Assembly: GCF_001411495.1 (NCBI RefSeq)
Contig: NZ_CP012982.1
Span: 496,001 to 560,000, forward strand
Length of the DNA: 64,000 bases
Origin: Burkholderia cepacia ATCC 25416
GTDB taxonomy: Bacteria > Pseudomonadota > Gammaproteobacteria > Burkholderiales > Burkholderiaceae
Direction: 5' to 3'
Positions 28,119-36,717 of this stretch are shown here, piece after piece. Position numbers and translations under genes: made by a program. The notes under the pieces were generated by a model. It had not been told where the DNA came from and ran no database searches. It saw only the letters and a list, made by a program, of their open reading frames with translations. Positions within the stretch are counted from its first letter, which is position 1; each line of letters begins with the position of its first letter.

Positions 28119-28760
28119 TCACTGCTCCGCGTGCGGCAGCCGCCGGAACACGACGCTCAGGTTGTTCGCCGGCATCTCGACCACCTCGATGCAATCGAGC
28201 CCGCGATCGAGGCCGAGCGCGACGACGGTTTCGAGATCGCGCACGCCCCACGACGGGTCGCGGCTGCGCAGCTGCAGGTCGAATGCCTCGTTCGACGGCG
28301 CCGTGTGCCGGCCCTCGCGGCGATACGGCCCGTACAGGAACAGCACGCCGCCCGGCCGCAGCAGGCGCGACGCGCCCGCGAACAGCGCGTCGGTGCAGGC
28401 CCAGGGCGAGATGTGGATCATGTTGATGCAGACGATCGCGTCGAGCGCGTCGACCGGCCACGACGCGTCGCGCACGTCGAACGCCAGCGGCCCGGCAACG
28501 TTCGCGAGGCCCGCATGGGCAACCCACGCGGCGATCGAGCGGCGCGCCTGCGCATCGGGATCGCTCGGTTGCCAGTGCAGGCCCGGCAACGCCTGTGCGA
28601 AATGGACGACGTGCTGGCCCGTGCCGCTCGCGATTTCGAGCACGCGGCCGCTCGCCGGCAACACGCGGCGCAAGACGTCGAGGATCGGCCCGCGATTGCG
28701 TTCGGCTGCCGGCGCCGACAGCCGCGCGGACGGATCGGGCGAAGCGGTCGGATCGGTCAC
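28119..28760 (-). CDS. DUF938 family SAM-dependent methyltransferase
   Basis: The 213-residue protein has the DUF938 form of a class I methyltransferase. SAM-binding motif I is VLEIASGTGQHVVHFAQALP near residue 40, followed by LHWQPSDPD, and a post-I motif near DAIVCINMIHISPW. Family members carry the AAERNRGPILDVL opening. The substrate is not known. I took the GTG at 28760, whose last bases overlap the stop of the upstream Sir2 gene (GTGA), so the pair is translationally coupled. Confidence 0.88.
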   Translation of the reverse strand: MTDPTASPDPSARLSAPAAERNRGPILDVLRRVLPASGRVLEIASGTGQHVVHFAQALPGLHWQPSDPDAQARRSIAAWVAHAGLANVAGPLAFDVRDASWPVDALDAIVCINMIHISPWACTDALFAGASRLLRPGGVLFLYGPYRREGRHTAPSNEAFDLQLRSRDPSWGVRDLETVVALGLDRGLDCIEVVEMPANNLSVVFRRLPHAEQ

Positions 28761-29653
28761 GATGCGTGCTCCGGTGCGTGGCCCGCGAGGCCCAGCCGCG
28801 CGGTGAGCGCGTCGAGCGCGGGTGCGCAACGCGCCTCGACCTTCAGCGTCAGGATCGGATCGGCGCGCGTATGGCCGAGATTGAGCGCGGCGACCGGCTT
28901 GTGCTGCGCCTGCGCCCACACGCAGAAGCGGTAGCCGGAATACACCATCAGCGACGAGCCGACGACGAGCAGCGCATCGGCCGCATCGAGCGCCTGCGAC
29001 GCGAGCGCCACGCGCTCGCGCGGCACGTTTTCGCCGAAGAACACGACTGCCGGCTTCAGCAGCCCGCCGCACGCGGGGCACGCCGGGATGCGGAACGTGT
29101 CGAGCGCCGCCCATTCGAGATGCGCGTCGCCGTCCGCGGCAGGCTCGGCCTGCGCGCCCAGCAGCTCGGGATTGTCGGCCTCGAGCATGACCTGGATCGT
29201 CGCGCGCGCATGATGCGCGCCGCAATCGAGACACGTGACGCCGTCGATGCCGCCGTGCAGCTCGATCACGTCGCCGCTGCCCGCGCGCTGGTGCAAACCG
29301 TCGACGTTCTGCGTGACGAGACGCTCGATCCGCCCCGCGCTGCCGAGCCGCGCGAGCGCGACGTGCGACCCGTTCGGCTGGGCGCGGCCGACGACGGGCC
29401 AGCCGATCATGCTGCGCGCCCAGTAACGCCGCCGCGCGGCATCGGAGCCGAGGAATTCATGGAGCTGAATCGGCGGCGAGCGCATCCACTGGCCGTTGCG
29501 GTCGCGATAGCCGGGAATGCCGGAGTCGGTGCTGATGCCCGCGCCGGTCAGTACCAGCAGGCGCGGATGACGTTCGACGAACGTCTGCAGCGCATCGAGT
29601 GCGGCCGGATCGATGCCGGCGGTTGAGGGGTCGTGCAGGGCTGTGTCGTTCAT
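28757..29653 (-). CDS. NAD-dependent protein deacetylase, Sir2 family
   Basis: This 298-residue sirtuin has the NAD-binding [18 protein letters not shown] at 37-54, [12 protein letters not shown] at 114-125 and the catalytic His133 in ELHGG. The structural zinc is held by Cys141/Cys144 (TCLDCG) and Cys192/Cys195 (PACPACGG). [12 protein letters not shown] near the C-terminus closes the fold. It removes acyl groups from protein lysines in the cytoplasm, consuming NAD. The zinc-site spacing is long (about 48 residues), as in the class II, SIRT4-like group of proteobacteria. It overlaps the DUF938 methyltransferase gene by four bases. Confidence 0.93.
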   Translation of the reverse strand: MNDTALHDPSTAGIDPAALDALQTFVERHPRLLVLTGAGISTDSGIPGYRDRNGQWMRSPPIQLHEFLGSDAARRRYWARSMIGWPVVGRAQPNGSHVALARLGSAGRIERLVTQNVDGLHQRAGSGDVIELHGGIDGVTCLDCGAHHARATIQVMLEADNPELLGAQAEPAADGDAHLEWAALDTFRIPACPACGGLLKPAVVFFGENVPRERVALASQALDAADALLVVGSSLMVYSGYRFCVWAQAQHKPVAALNLGHTRADPILTLKVEARCAPALDALTARLGLAGHAPEHAS

Positions 29654-29776
29654 GTTGGCAACGCGTGATCGGGTGCGCCGGCAAGCCGTGCGCCCGCACG
29701 GGCAGCCAGGCACGCCAGCACATGATACAGAACGCCGCGCGATCGGGCCGATGGCCCGCGTCGCAAACCGGCGCAC

Positions 29777-29811
29777 AAAAAAAGACGCCCATCCGCCACT
29801 CGGCGATGGGC
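29777..29811 (-). terminator. Orphan Rho-independent terminator on the - strand
   Basis: Read on the - strand, GCCCATC-GCCGAGTGGCGG-ATGGGC forms a stem of about 10 bp with one bulge and is followed directly by GTC and seven T residues. The gene upstream of it on that strand is not a protein gene, so it must end an unrecognised transcript. Confidence 0.75.
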
Positions 29812-29846
29812 GCTTCAACAATTGATCCATCGGGGTAGTGGATCAA
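29777..29846 (-). ncRNA. Candidate small RNA 3' end
   Basis: Upstream of the orphan terminator on the - strand is a second hairpin, TTGATCCA-CTACCCCGA-TGGATCAA (29846-29822). A short A/T-rich single-stranded stretch (TTGTTGAA) follows before the terminator stem. Hairpin, AU-rich linker and terminator with a U-tail is the usual layout of an Hfq-binding sRNA 3' end. I could not place a convincing promoter; the 5' end probably lies between 29850 and 30050. Confidence 0.3.
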
Positions 29847-30700
29847 CTGACAGCACAATTTCGCGGCGCCCGCCATGCCGCGGCCGGCGAACGCTTCCCC
29901 TGGACTGCATGTATTCCGCGGTGCCGGACACATCGATGCGCTGCCGGCTTTCCGGTGCGCTCCGGTTCGGGCCCGTCGCGCCGACGCGATACACGGCGCA
30001 CGAACACCTGCGCCGCGCGACGACTCGCGTTGCGCGCGCCAGCATGACGATCCGGGTTCCGGGCCGGGCCATCCACGGATATTCGAAGTTCGTCCCCGAC
30101 GGCCGACCGGCACCAGTCGGCCTCGTGCGTCACACCTGCACGTCGTCGTTCAGAACAAACCCGATTGCTCGGATGGAACGGAAAGCCGCGCGCTCACGTC
30201 GCCTCGATCAACGGCGAAGCGAATACCCAGGCAGGTCGGCGATTCATGTTTGCAACACGGCATGTTGCGATTCGGTCTGTTTTCATTCTCTTGTCCCCGT
30301 CTCCGATACGTCCGACCCACTGAAGCGATCGCCGGACCGACTGCGTCCGCGACCGCGCTCACGGCACGTACAGATATGCAAGGAGCGCACCATGCTTCAT
30401 GCCGCAAGGCCGCGCGGGCCGAAGCGGGGCCATCGCGGCGAATCGCGCACCGGCAAGCAGCGCGAACGTTTCGAAACTGAAACGCGTACCGGATCGGCGA
30501 CCGTCGGCCGGGCATGCCGCGATGTCGTCATGCCGCGCCGGCACGGCCCGCGCCGATGTCGCGTCGTTGCATCCGCGCGCGATTGCCGACCGGCTTACAA
30601 TCGCCCCACAGTGCCGCATACGCACGAACGGACGCGCGGGCCCACCCCGGCCTGCTTCGCGCAACCCGCCGCCACCTGACGGGAGCCACCTGCCCGACCT
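29847..30700. other. Non-coding stretch upstream of the GNAT gene
   Basis: About 850 bases hold no frame with protein-like composition; open frames are Arg/Ser/Pro-rich noise. A GCAACA-CGGCA-TGTTGC inverted repeat lies at 30252-30268. A TACAAT hexamer at 30596 could be the -10 of the GNAT gene. I see no RNA gene apart from the sRNA candidate to the left. Confidence 0.45.
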
Positions 30701-31432
30701 ATGCCTGACACACACGACTGGCTGGATATCGACTACCGGACGCTGTTCCGGCTGCATCCGGATCGCCGGATCGAACGCGAGAACGATCCCGACTGCTCGC
30801 CCGGGCCCCGCTTCTGGCTCGGCAGAGGCGCGGAACGCAACCTGGCGGGCGTACGCGCCGACGTGCCTTTTCCTGTAGCAGAAGAACTGGCGCGCCTGGC
30901 CGACAGCGAAACGCCGTCGGCGGACTTCACGCAGCCCGCGCATCTCGAACGCTATCTGTCGCTGCTCGCCCCCGTTCCGCACTGGAACATCGGTCTCGTC
31001 TACGCGCTGCCGCACGCACTCGGCTTCGACACCGACGCACACGTCGAACTGATCGACGGCGACAGCGACGCGGGCCGGCATCTGCTGCACGCGCTGTCGA
31101 TGCGCGGGATGCCCGAAGGCCTGTTCTCGATGGGGTTTCAAGGCGCCGCCGATCTGTGGGCGCCGTGGTGCGCGGCCGTCGTCGACGGAGAAGTCGCCTC
31201 GGTCGCATTCGCCGCGCGGCTATCCGAAGTCGGTGCCGAACTCGGTCTCGCGACGGCCCCTGCATTCCGGGGGCGCGGCCTCGCGGCGGCCGTGACCGCC
31301 GCGTGGTCGCGGCTGCCGTCGCTTCGAACCCGCACGCTGTTCTACAGCACGGCCAGCGACAACCGAGCGTCACAACGCGTGGCGGCGCGCCTCGGCCTCA
31401 CGCTGCGCGGTACGACGCTGCGGGTGGCATAG
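30701..31432 (+). CDS. GNAT family N-acetyltransferase
   Basis: The 243-residue product has a GNAT domain in its C-terminal half. LGLATAPAFRGRGLAAAVTA is the acetyl-CoA pyrophosphate loop (RGRGLA matches Q/RxxGxG/A), and TLFYSTASDNRASQRVAARL is the typical following strand and helix with the conserved Asn. The N-terminal half (YRTLFRLHPDRRIERENDPD) is not similar to anything I know. It is cytoplasmic and its substrate is unknown. The ribosome site is weak (GGGAGCC about 12 nt up). It is convergent with the LprI-like gene. Confidence 0.85.
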   Translation: MPDTHDWLDIDYRTLFRLHPDRRIERENDPDCSPGPRFWLGRGAERNLAGVRADVPFPVAEELARLADSETPSADFTQPAHLERYLSLLAPVPHWNIGLVYALPHALGFDTDAHVELIDGDSDAGRHLLHALSMRGMPEGLFSMGFQGAADLWAPWCAAVVDGEVASVAFAARLSEVGAELGLATAPAFRGRGLAAAVTAAWSRLPSLRTRTLFYSTASDNRASQRVAARLGLTLRGTTLRVA

Positions 31433-31453
31433 CGCCGGGGCCTGCGCGACACC

Positions 31454-31852
31454 TCAACGAAAGGCCTCGATGACCTTCACGCGGCGTTCGGTTTCGCCGA
31501 CGAAGCAACTGTCAACCTCCACGAGCCCGAGCGTACCGCCTGCATCGGGCTGCCGCGATTCGGCGCAGGCAGCATCCCGCGCCTTGAGCCAGCGGCGCTC
31601 GTCGTCGCGCAACCTCGCCTTGCCCTGTGCATCCAGGCTCGCCATCTTCGTCTTGTAGACGGCATTCAACCGTCGGTCGGCCTCGTCGTATTTCAGCCGC
31701 AGGCAATTGCGGATGTCGGCCGTGTAGCCCGTTTCCTCGGCGGTCTTGCAGATAACGGTACGCTGCGCATCGTCCGCGCGCGCGTCGGACGCAACCGTGA
31801 AAAGCATCGCGCTCGCCGCCAGACCGATCACCGCGTGTTGAAGCGCATTCAT
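31454..31852 (-). CDS. LprI-like (DUF1311) exported protein
   Basis: This 132-residue protein has a signal peptide (MNALQHAVIGLAASAMLF, cut after ARA near 26) and the LprI N-terminal/DUF1311 pattern: NCLRLKYDEADRRLNAVYK and DERRWLKARDAACAE, with paired cysteines near each end (VICKT, DSCFVG). In Mycobacterium LprI inhibits lysozyme; in proteobacteria the role of the family is not established. It acts in the periplasm. It stands alone and is convergent with the GNAT gene 21 nt away. Confidence 0.87.
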   Translation of the reverse strand: MNALQHAVIGLAASAMLFTVASDARADDAQRTVICKTAEETGYTADIRNCLRLKYDEADRRLNAVYKTKMASLDAQGKARLRDDERRWLKARDAACAESRQPDAGGTLGLVEVDSCFVGETERRVKVIEAFR

Positions 31853-32060
31853 CCGGATTCGCCGTTCTCAATGATCGAAGGCACCGATTATGCCCGGCCC
31901 GCTGCCCGCATGGCTCCCGTTACCTCGACGTCACCGGTCACGCCCGATCGGGCGCTGCGCATGCCGTGCCGCGCCGCGCCGCGCAGCCGGCGCGCAAACA
32001 CGCTAGCATTCGGACACGCAACGTCGCGCGCCCGCTTTGCCCCGCCTCCAAGGACCCGAC

Positions 32061-33020
32061 ATGACCACGCCCGCCCCTGCCCGTCCCGACGTCGCGCATC
32101 GCATCTTTTCGGCCGGGCAGCTGTCGATCGGCCTCACGTTGCCGCTGCTTCGCACCGGCCATGTCGTTGCCGACTTCGACGAGCAACTCGAACTCGCGGC
32201 GCTGGCCGACACGCTCGGCTTTCGCGCGCTGTGGATTCGCGACGTGCCGCTGAACAGCGCCGACTATCCCGACCCGGTCGGCCACCTCGACCCGTGGGTC
32301 CTGCTCGGCGCACTGGCGTCACGCACGCGCCGGATTGCACTCGCCAGCGGCGCGATCGTGCTGCCGCTGCGTCATCCGCTGCATATCGCGAAAGGCGCGC
32401 TGTCGGTCGCGACGCTGTCGGGCGGACGCTTCATCCTCGGGCTCGGCTCCGGCGACCGGCCGCCCGAATATGCGGCGTTCGGCGTCGACGCGGAAACGCG
32501 CCGCGACCGGTACCGCGCGCACTGGGACGTCGTCGCGGCGGCGCTCGGCGTGCCATCGCGCGTGCTGCCCGACGAAGCGCCGCCCGATGCGCCCGACTTC
32601 ACGCTGCTGCCTCGCGGCGCCGACGCGGTGCCGATGCTGGCGGTCGGCTCGGGCGGGCAAAGCGTCGACTGGATCGCGCGTCACTCGATCGGCTGGATGA
32701 CGTACCACCGCGATCCGGACACGCAGCACGCACGGTATTCGATGTGGCGCGCGGCGGTTGAAAGGCTCGCGTCGCCGGCCTTTCGCGCGTTCGGCGTGTC
32801 GATGCGACTCGACCTCGTCGAGGATCCCGATGCGCCGGCTACCGCATTGCCGCTCGGCTATGCAACCGGACGCCGCGCATTGATCGACATCCTGCGGAAC
32901 ATGCGCGCGGCAGGCACGCATCACGTCACGCTGAATCCGGGCTCGGACCGGCCCGTGCGCGACGTCATCGAAGAAATCGCGGAACACGTCCTGCCGGTTT
33001 TTCACGACGGGGAAGCGTGA
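32061..33020 (+). CDS. LLM class flavin-dependent oxidoreductase
   Basis: The 319-residue product is a luciferase-like TIM-barrel flavoprotein. It has SIGLTLPLLR at the start, LADTLGFRALWIRDVPLN, RRIALASGAIVLPLRHPLHIAK, then SGGRFILGLGSGDRPPEYAAFG, the typical FMN region. Such enzymes use F420 or reduced FMN to oxidise small substrates; which one is unknown. An AAGGA site precedes the ATG at 32061. It stands alone between the LprI-like gene and the MscS gene. Confidence 0.88.
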   Translation: MTTPAPARPDVAHRIFSAGQLSIGLTLPLLRTGHVVADFDEQLELAALADTLGFRALWIRDVPLNSADYPDPVGHLDPWVLLGALASRTRRIALASGAIVLPLRHPLHIAKGALSVATLSGGRFILGLGSGDRPPEYAAFGVDAETRRDRYRAHWDVVAAALGVPSRVLPDEAPPDAPDFTLLPRGADAVPMLAVGSGGQSVDWIARHSIGWMTYHRDPDTQHARYSMWRAAVERLASPAFRAFGVSMRLDLVEDPDAPATALPLGYATGRRALIDILRNMRAAGTHHVTLNPGSDRPVRDVIEEIAEHVLPVFHDGEA

Positions 33021-33301
33021 TTTGGCAGGATTCCGGATGAATTCGGCGCGATGCGCGCGGCGCTCGCCGTTGCCCGCAAGCGGGCATTACGCGAGCCTTA
33101 CACGCCGACAATCGAGTCGCCCCCCCCTGCGTCAGCCACATGACCGCGGAAACGCGCCGCAAACGGCCGCGCCGCGTCGTGCATGCCCGATTCGAATGAT
33201 CGTCGACGGAACTATTCGGTTCCGGGCGCGATCATGTTAACTTCCCGTCCATCGTTCAGCCCGGCGGGCCGCGCGCCGATGCGCGCCCGCATGCCCACTC
33301 C

Positions 33302-35758
33302 ATGCGACATATCCTCCTCGGCTGGCTGCTTGCCGCCGTCGTCACGGCCGCTCACGCGGCCGCTCCCGCCCCGGCCGCCGCGTCGGCCGCTTCCGGCACC
33401 GCGCCTGCGCTGACGCCGCAACAGGCTCAGCAGGCGCTCAACGTGCTCGAAAATCCCCGCGATCGCGCGCAGGTCGAAACGACGCTGCGTGCGATCGCGG
33501 CCGTCGGCGCGCTGAGCGCACCCGCGGTCGTTGCCAGCGATGCGGCGGCGGCCAGCGGCGCTTCGGCGGCCGCGGCCCCGGGCGCGCTCACGTCGAACGG
33601 GCTCGCGTCGATGCTCGTCCGGCAGGGATCGCGCTGGGCCACCGAAATCGGCGGCGCGCTGAAGGAGTCGCTGCACTCGCTGCTCGATGTCGGCTCGGTC
33701 GGAAGCTGGTGGCACGACAGGCTGGTGCGAGCCGACGAGCGCGCGGATCTCGCGCACGCGTTCTGGATCATCGTCGCCGTGCTCGTGCCCGCGCTCTTCG
33801 TCGAATGGTTGGCAAAGCGGTTGTTGCGACGCGCGCTGACCGCAGTGGCCGCACGGCGTGCCGACACGTCGCCCCGCACCGCGCCGGACTCCACCTCGCC
33901 CGATGACGACGACGCGCCGCCGGACACCCTCGCCAAACCCGACGCCGCCGATCCCGCCGATGCCCCTGACACCGCCCCCGCATCGTCACAAGGCCGAGGC
34001 CACGCGCGCCGCCACACCACGCTGCTGCACCGGATGCCGCGCGCGCTCGTCAGCCTCGCGTTGCGTGCCGTGCCGCTGCTCGTGTTCGTCGGCGTCGCGA
34101 GCCTGACGATGTCCGCGATCGGAGAGACGGGCACCCCGATCGAATTCGCGCTCGAAGCGCTGATCGACATCTACGTGATCTGCCGGCTCGTCACGATCGT
34201 CAGCCGGCTGTTCTTCCAGCCCGATGCGCGGCAATTGCGGTTGCTGCACATCAGCGATGCGTGGGCCGATTTCGCGCAACGTTCGATCGCGCGGATCGTG
34301 ATCGTGGTCGGCGCCTGCACGGCCGCTGTCGAGATCGCCGCGAGCTTCGGGCTCAGCGAGGCCGGTCATGTCGCCCTGCTGAAAGCCGTCGCGCTCGTCG
34401 GGCACCTGATGGTATCGGCGCTGATCCTGCGGAGCCGCCAGCCGGTCGCCGCGCGGATCCGCGCGGCCGGCGACGACCGTGCGTCCTTCGAGATGGTCGC
34501 GAATGCGCTCGCGGACGCGTGGGCTCCCGTGTCGGTATTCATCGTGATGGCGCTGTGGTTCGTCTGGGCGCTCGACGTCCACAACGGCTATCGCGTGCTG
34601 ATCACGCTCGGCGGCCGCTCGATCGCCGTGATGATCGGCATGCGGATGGTCTCGATCGTCGTGTTCGGCGCGCTCGCGCGGCTGTTCCAGGGCCGCGACG
34701 AAGACCGCACGCTCGTCCACCTGCACGCGTACCGCTACTACCCGCTGCTGCGCCAGATCGTGTCGGGCGCGATCGGCATCGTGACCGTCGTGTTGCTGCT
34801 GCAGATCTGGGGGGTACCGATCTTCCGCGCGTTCGAAACCGGCACCATCGGCCACCGGCTCGCGTCGGCGCTGGTGACGATCGCGATCGCGGCCATCGTC
34901 GCGCTCCTCGTGTGGGAAGCCGCGAACATCGCGATCGAGCGCCGCCTGCAGCGGTGGACGCGCGAAGGCAATCTCGTGCGCGCGGCGCGACTGCGCACGC
35001 TGCTGCCGATGTTGCGCTCGCTGCTGTTCGTGATGATCGCGCTCGTCGTCGTGCTGACGGGCCTCAGCCAGCTCGGCGTGAACGTCGGCCCGCTGCTTGC
35101 CGGCGCGAGCATCTTCGGTGTCGCGCTCGGCTTCGGCTCGCAGAAGCTCGTGCAGGATTTCATCACCGGGATCTTCCTGCTGATGGAAAACGCGATGCAG
35201 GTCGGCGACTGGGTCACGCTCGCGGGCGTGTCGGGTACGGTCGAGTACCTGTCGATCCGCACCGTGCGGCTGCGTGCGGGCGACGGGTCGCTGTACACGA
35301 TCCCGTTCAGCTCGGTGACGACCGTCAACAACACGAACCGCGGGCTCGGCAACGCCGCCGTCAAGATCAGTATTGCCTACGGCGAGGATATCGATCGCGC
35401 GATCGCGACGCTGAAGGAGATCGGCGCGGCGTTGCGCGACGATCCGAAATACCGCGACGGCATCCTGTCGGACTTCAGCTACTGGGGGATCGACCAGGTC
35501 GACGGCGCGGCACTCGCGCTGGCCGGGCAGATGCAATGCACGGACGCGACGCGCTGGAGCGTGCAGCGTGAATTCAACCGGCGGATCGCGGAGACGTTCC
35601 GCGAACGCGGCATCCGGATCGCCAATCCGCAGCGCAGCGTCGTCGCCTATGCGGACGGATCGCGGCCTGTCGTCGAAGGCGAAAACGGCGGCAATGGCAG
35701 CGACGGTGACAACAGCGGCAACGGCCATGCCGCCGAACCGGAGCGCAAGCCGGGTTGA
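33302..35758 (+). CDS. Mechanosensitive channel, MscS family (large, multi-helix)
   Basis: At 818 residues this is an enlarged MscS. It has a signal peptide (cut near residue 20), an Ala-rich periplasmic region to about 150, about ten membrane helices, and the conserved pore and beta domain near 590-680: LLAGASIFGVALGFGSQKLV, then FITGIFLLMENAMQVGDWV and YLSIRTVRLRAGDGSLYTIP. A cytoplasmic tail ends in an Asn/Gly-rich stretch. It should open under membrane tension and release solutes on osmotic downshock. A hydrophilic DDDDAPPD linker between the first helices is unusual. It is convergent with the TetR gene. Confidence 0.92.
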   Translation: MRHILLGWLLAAVVTAAHAAAPAPAAASAASGTAPALTPQQAQQALNVLENPRDRAQVETTLRAIAAVGALSAPAVVASDAAAASGASAAAAPGALTSNGLASMLVRQGSRWATEIGGALKESLHSLLDVGSVGSWWHDRLVRADERADLAHAFWIIVAVLVPALFVEWLAKRLLRRALTAVAARRADTSPRTAPDSTSPDDDDAPPDTLAKPDAADPADAPDTAPASSQGRGHARRHTTLLHRMPRALVSLALRAVPLLVFVGVASLTMSAIGETGTPIEFALEALIDIYVICRLVTIVSRLFFQPDARQLRLLHISDAWADFAQRSIARIVIVVGACTAAVEIAASFGLSEAGHVALLKAVALVGHLMVSALILRSRQPVAARIRAAGDDRASFEMVANALADAWAPVSVFIVMALWFVWALDVHNGYRVLITLGGRSIAVMIGMRMVSIVVFGALARLFQGRDEDRTLVHLHAYRYYPLLRQIVSGAIGIVTVVLLLQIWGVPIFRAFETGTIGHRLASALVTIAIAAIVALLVWEAANIAIERRLQRWTREGNLVRAARLRTLLPMLRSLLFVMIALVVVLTGLSQLGVNVGPLLAGASIFGVALGFGSQKLVQDFITGIFLLMENAMQVGDWVTLAGVSGTVEYLSIRTVRLRAGDGSLYTIPFSSVTTVNNTNRGLGNAAVKISIAYGEDIDRAIATLKEIGAALRDDPKYRDGILSDFSYWGIDQVDGAALALAGQMQCTDATRWSVQREFNRRIAETFRERGIRIANPQRSVVAYADGSRPVVEGENGGNGSDGDNSGNGHAAEPERKPG

Positions 35759-35777
35759 CCAGCCGGGGGCGATGCCG

Positions 35778-35798
35778 CGCCGCGCTCAACGCGCGGCG
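35778..35798. terminator. Hairpin between convergent MscS and TetR genes
   Basis: CGCCGCGC, TCAAC and GCGCGGCG form an 8-bp stem that overlaps the TetR stop codon. No T-run is present. It may serve both convergent genes. Confidence 0.4.
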
Positions 35799-36625
35799 GG
35801 CTTGTTCACGCGCCGCGTGCTTTTCGCGGCGGGCGCCGATGCCCCCGCCTTCGCCTTAACCGCACGTTTCGCCGCCGCGCCCTGCCCGCGCTTCACGCCG
35901 GCTTCCGGATCGGCAGCCGATACGTCGCGCTGCGCATGCCATTGCTCGAGCAGCAGGCGTGTCTGGTCGGCGATCGTGTCGACCAGCAATGCCGCACGCT
36001 CGCCCTCGAACGCCTCCCATTCGAGCAACTGCAGCGCCGAACGCTGCGCGATGTGGAACACCGTGATCTGCCCGAACAGGCTCAGCGCGCGCAATCGGGT
36101 GACGGGATCGTTGGCCGGCCGGCCCGAGATACGGCCGATCAGTTCGGCGCTCACGTCGTTGAGCGGCTTGCGCATGCGCTTCATCAGGATCTCGCTCGCG
36201 CTCGCCGGCTCCTGGCCGCCTTGCTCGCGTGCAAAGAACATCCGCTGGTTCATCGTCTTCGGCGCGGTGAACATCCGGTCCGACAGCGCGCGCAGCAGCC
36301 CGATGAACGCGTCGATCAGCACGTCGACGTCCGCGTCCGCATCGAGCATCGCCCTCGCATGGCCGACCGACGGTGCGAACACTTCCCTGCCATTCTCCGC
36401 GATCGCCTCGACGCACGCGCGGTACACGCCCTCCTTGTTCTCGAAGTAGTACTGGAGCGCCGGCGCGTTCACGCCGGCCATCGCGGCGATCTCGCGTGTC
36501 GATGCACCCGCGAACCCGCGCTCGCCGAACAGTTCGATCGCCGCCTCGATGATCCGCTGGCGCGTTTCGTCGCCGCGGGCGTAGCCGCCCGCCGACGTCC
36601 GGCGCAGCTTCTTCGCTTCGTTCAT
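35786..36625 (-). CDS. TetR-family repressor of the efflux operon (CecR/DUF1956-like C-terminus)
   Basis: The 279-residue protein has a TetR helix-turn-helix at about 20-66 (QRIIEAAIELFGERGFAGAS, then AGVNAPALQYYFENKEGVYR). The C-terminal ligand domain resembles the CecR (YbiH, DUF1956) type, with MNQRMFFAREQ and LFGQITVFHIAQRSALQ. A Lys/Ala-rich tail of about 40 residues is extra. The gene is divergent from an EmrA/EmrB/NodT pump, with a pseudo-palindrome over the pump promoter, so it most likely represses the pump and is released by a pump substrate. Confidence 0.92.
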   Translation of the reverse strand: MNEAKKLRRTSAGGYARGDETRQRIIEAAIELFGERGFAGASTREIAAMAGVNAPALQYYFENKEGVYRACVEAIAENGREVFAPSVGHARAMLDADADVDVLIDAFIGLLRALSDRMFTAPKTMNQRMFFAREQGGQEPASASEILMKRMRKPLNDVSAELIGRISGRPANDPVTRLRALSLFGQITVFHIAQRSALQLLEWEAFEGERAALLVDTIADQTRLLLEQWHAQRDVSAADPEAGVKRGQGAAAKRAVKAKAGASAPAAKSTRRVNKPAAR

Positions 36626-36659
36626 GCCTTCCCCGTCATTCGATCGATCGATATTCTAC

Positions 36660-36697
36660 TTGACACAATTTTATCAACTGGAATAATTCTTCCACTT
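36660..36697 (+). promoter_or_regulatory. Efflux-operon promoter with overlapping TetR operator
   Basis: TTGACA at 36660 and AATAAT at 36682 are 16 bp apart and make a good sigma-70 promoter. AACTGGAA-TAATTC-TTCCACTT (36676-36697) is an 8-bp-arm inverted repeat with one mismatch that covers the -10, the expected place for a TetR operator. Confidence 0.65.
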
Positions 36698-36717
36698 GGA
36701 ATAAATTGGACACCGGA

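Noticed and set aside
29815..30072. 85-codon - strand frame ending just before the orphan terminator
   Set aside because: Placement is tempting, but the sequence is Arg-rich noise without a ribosome site. The terminator is better explained by a non-coding transcript.
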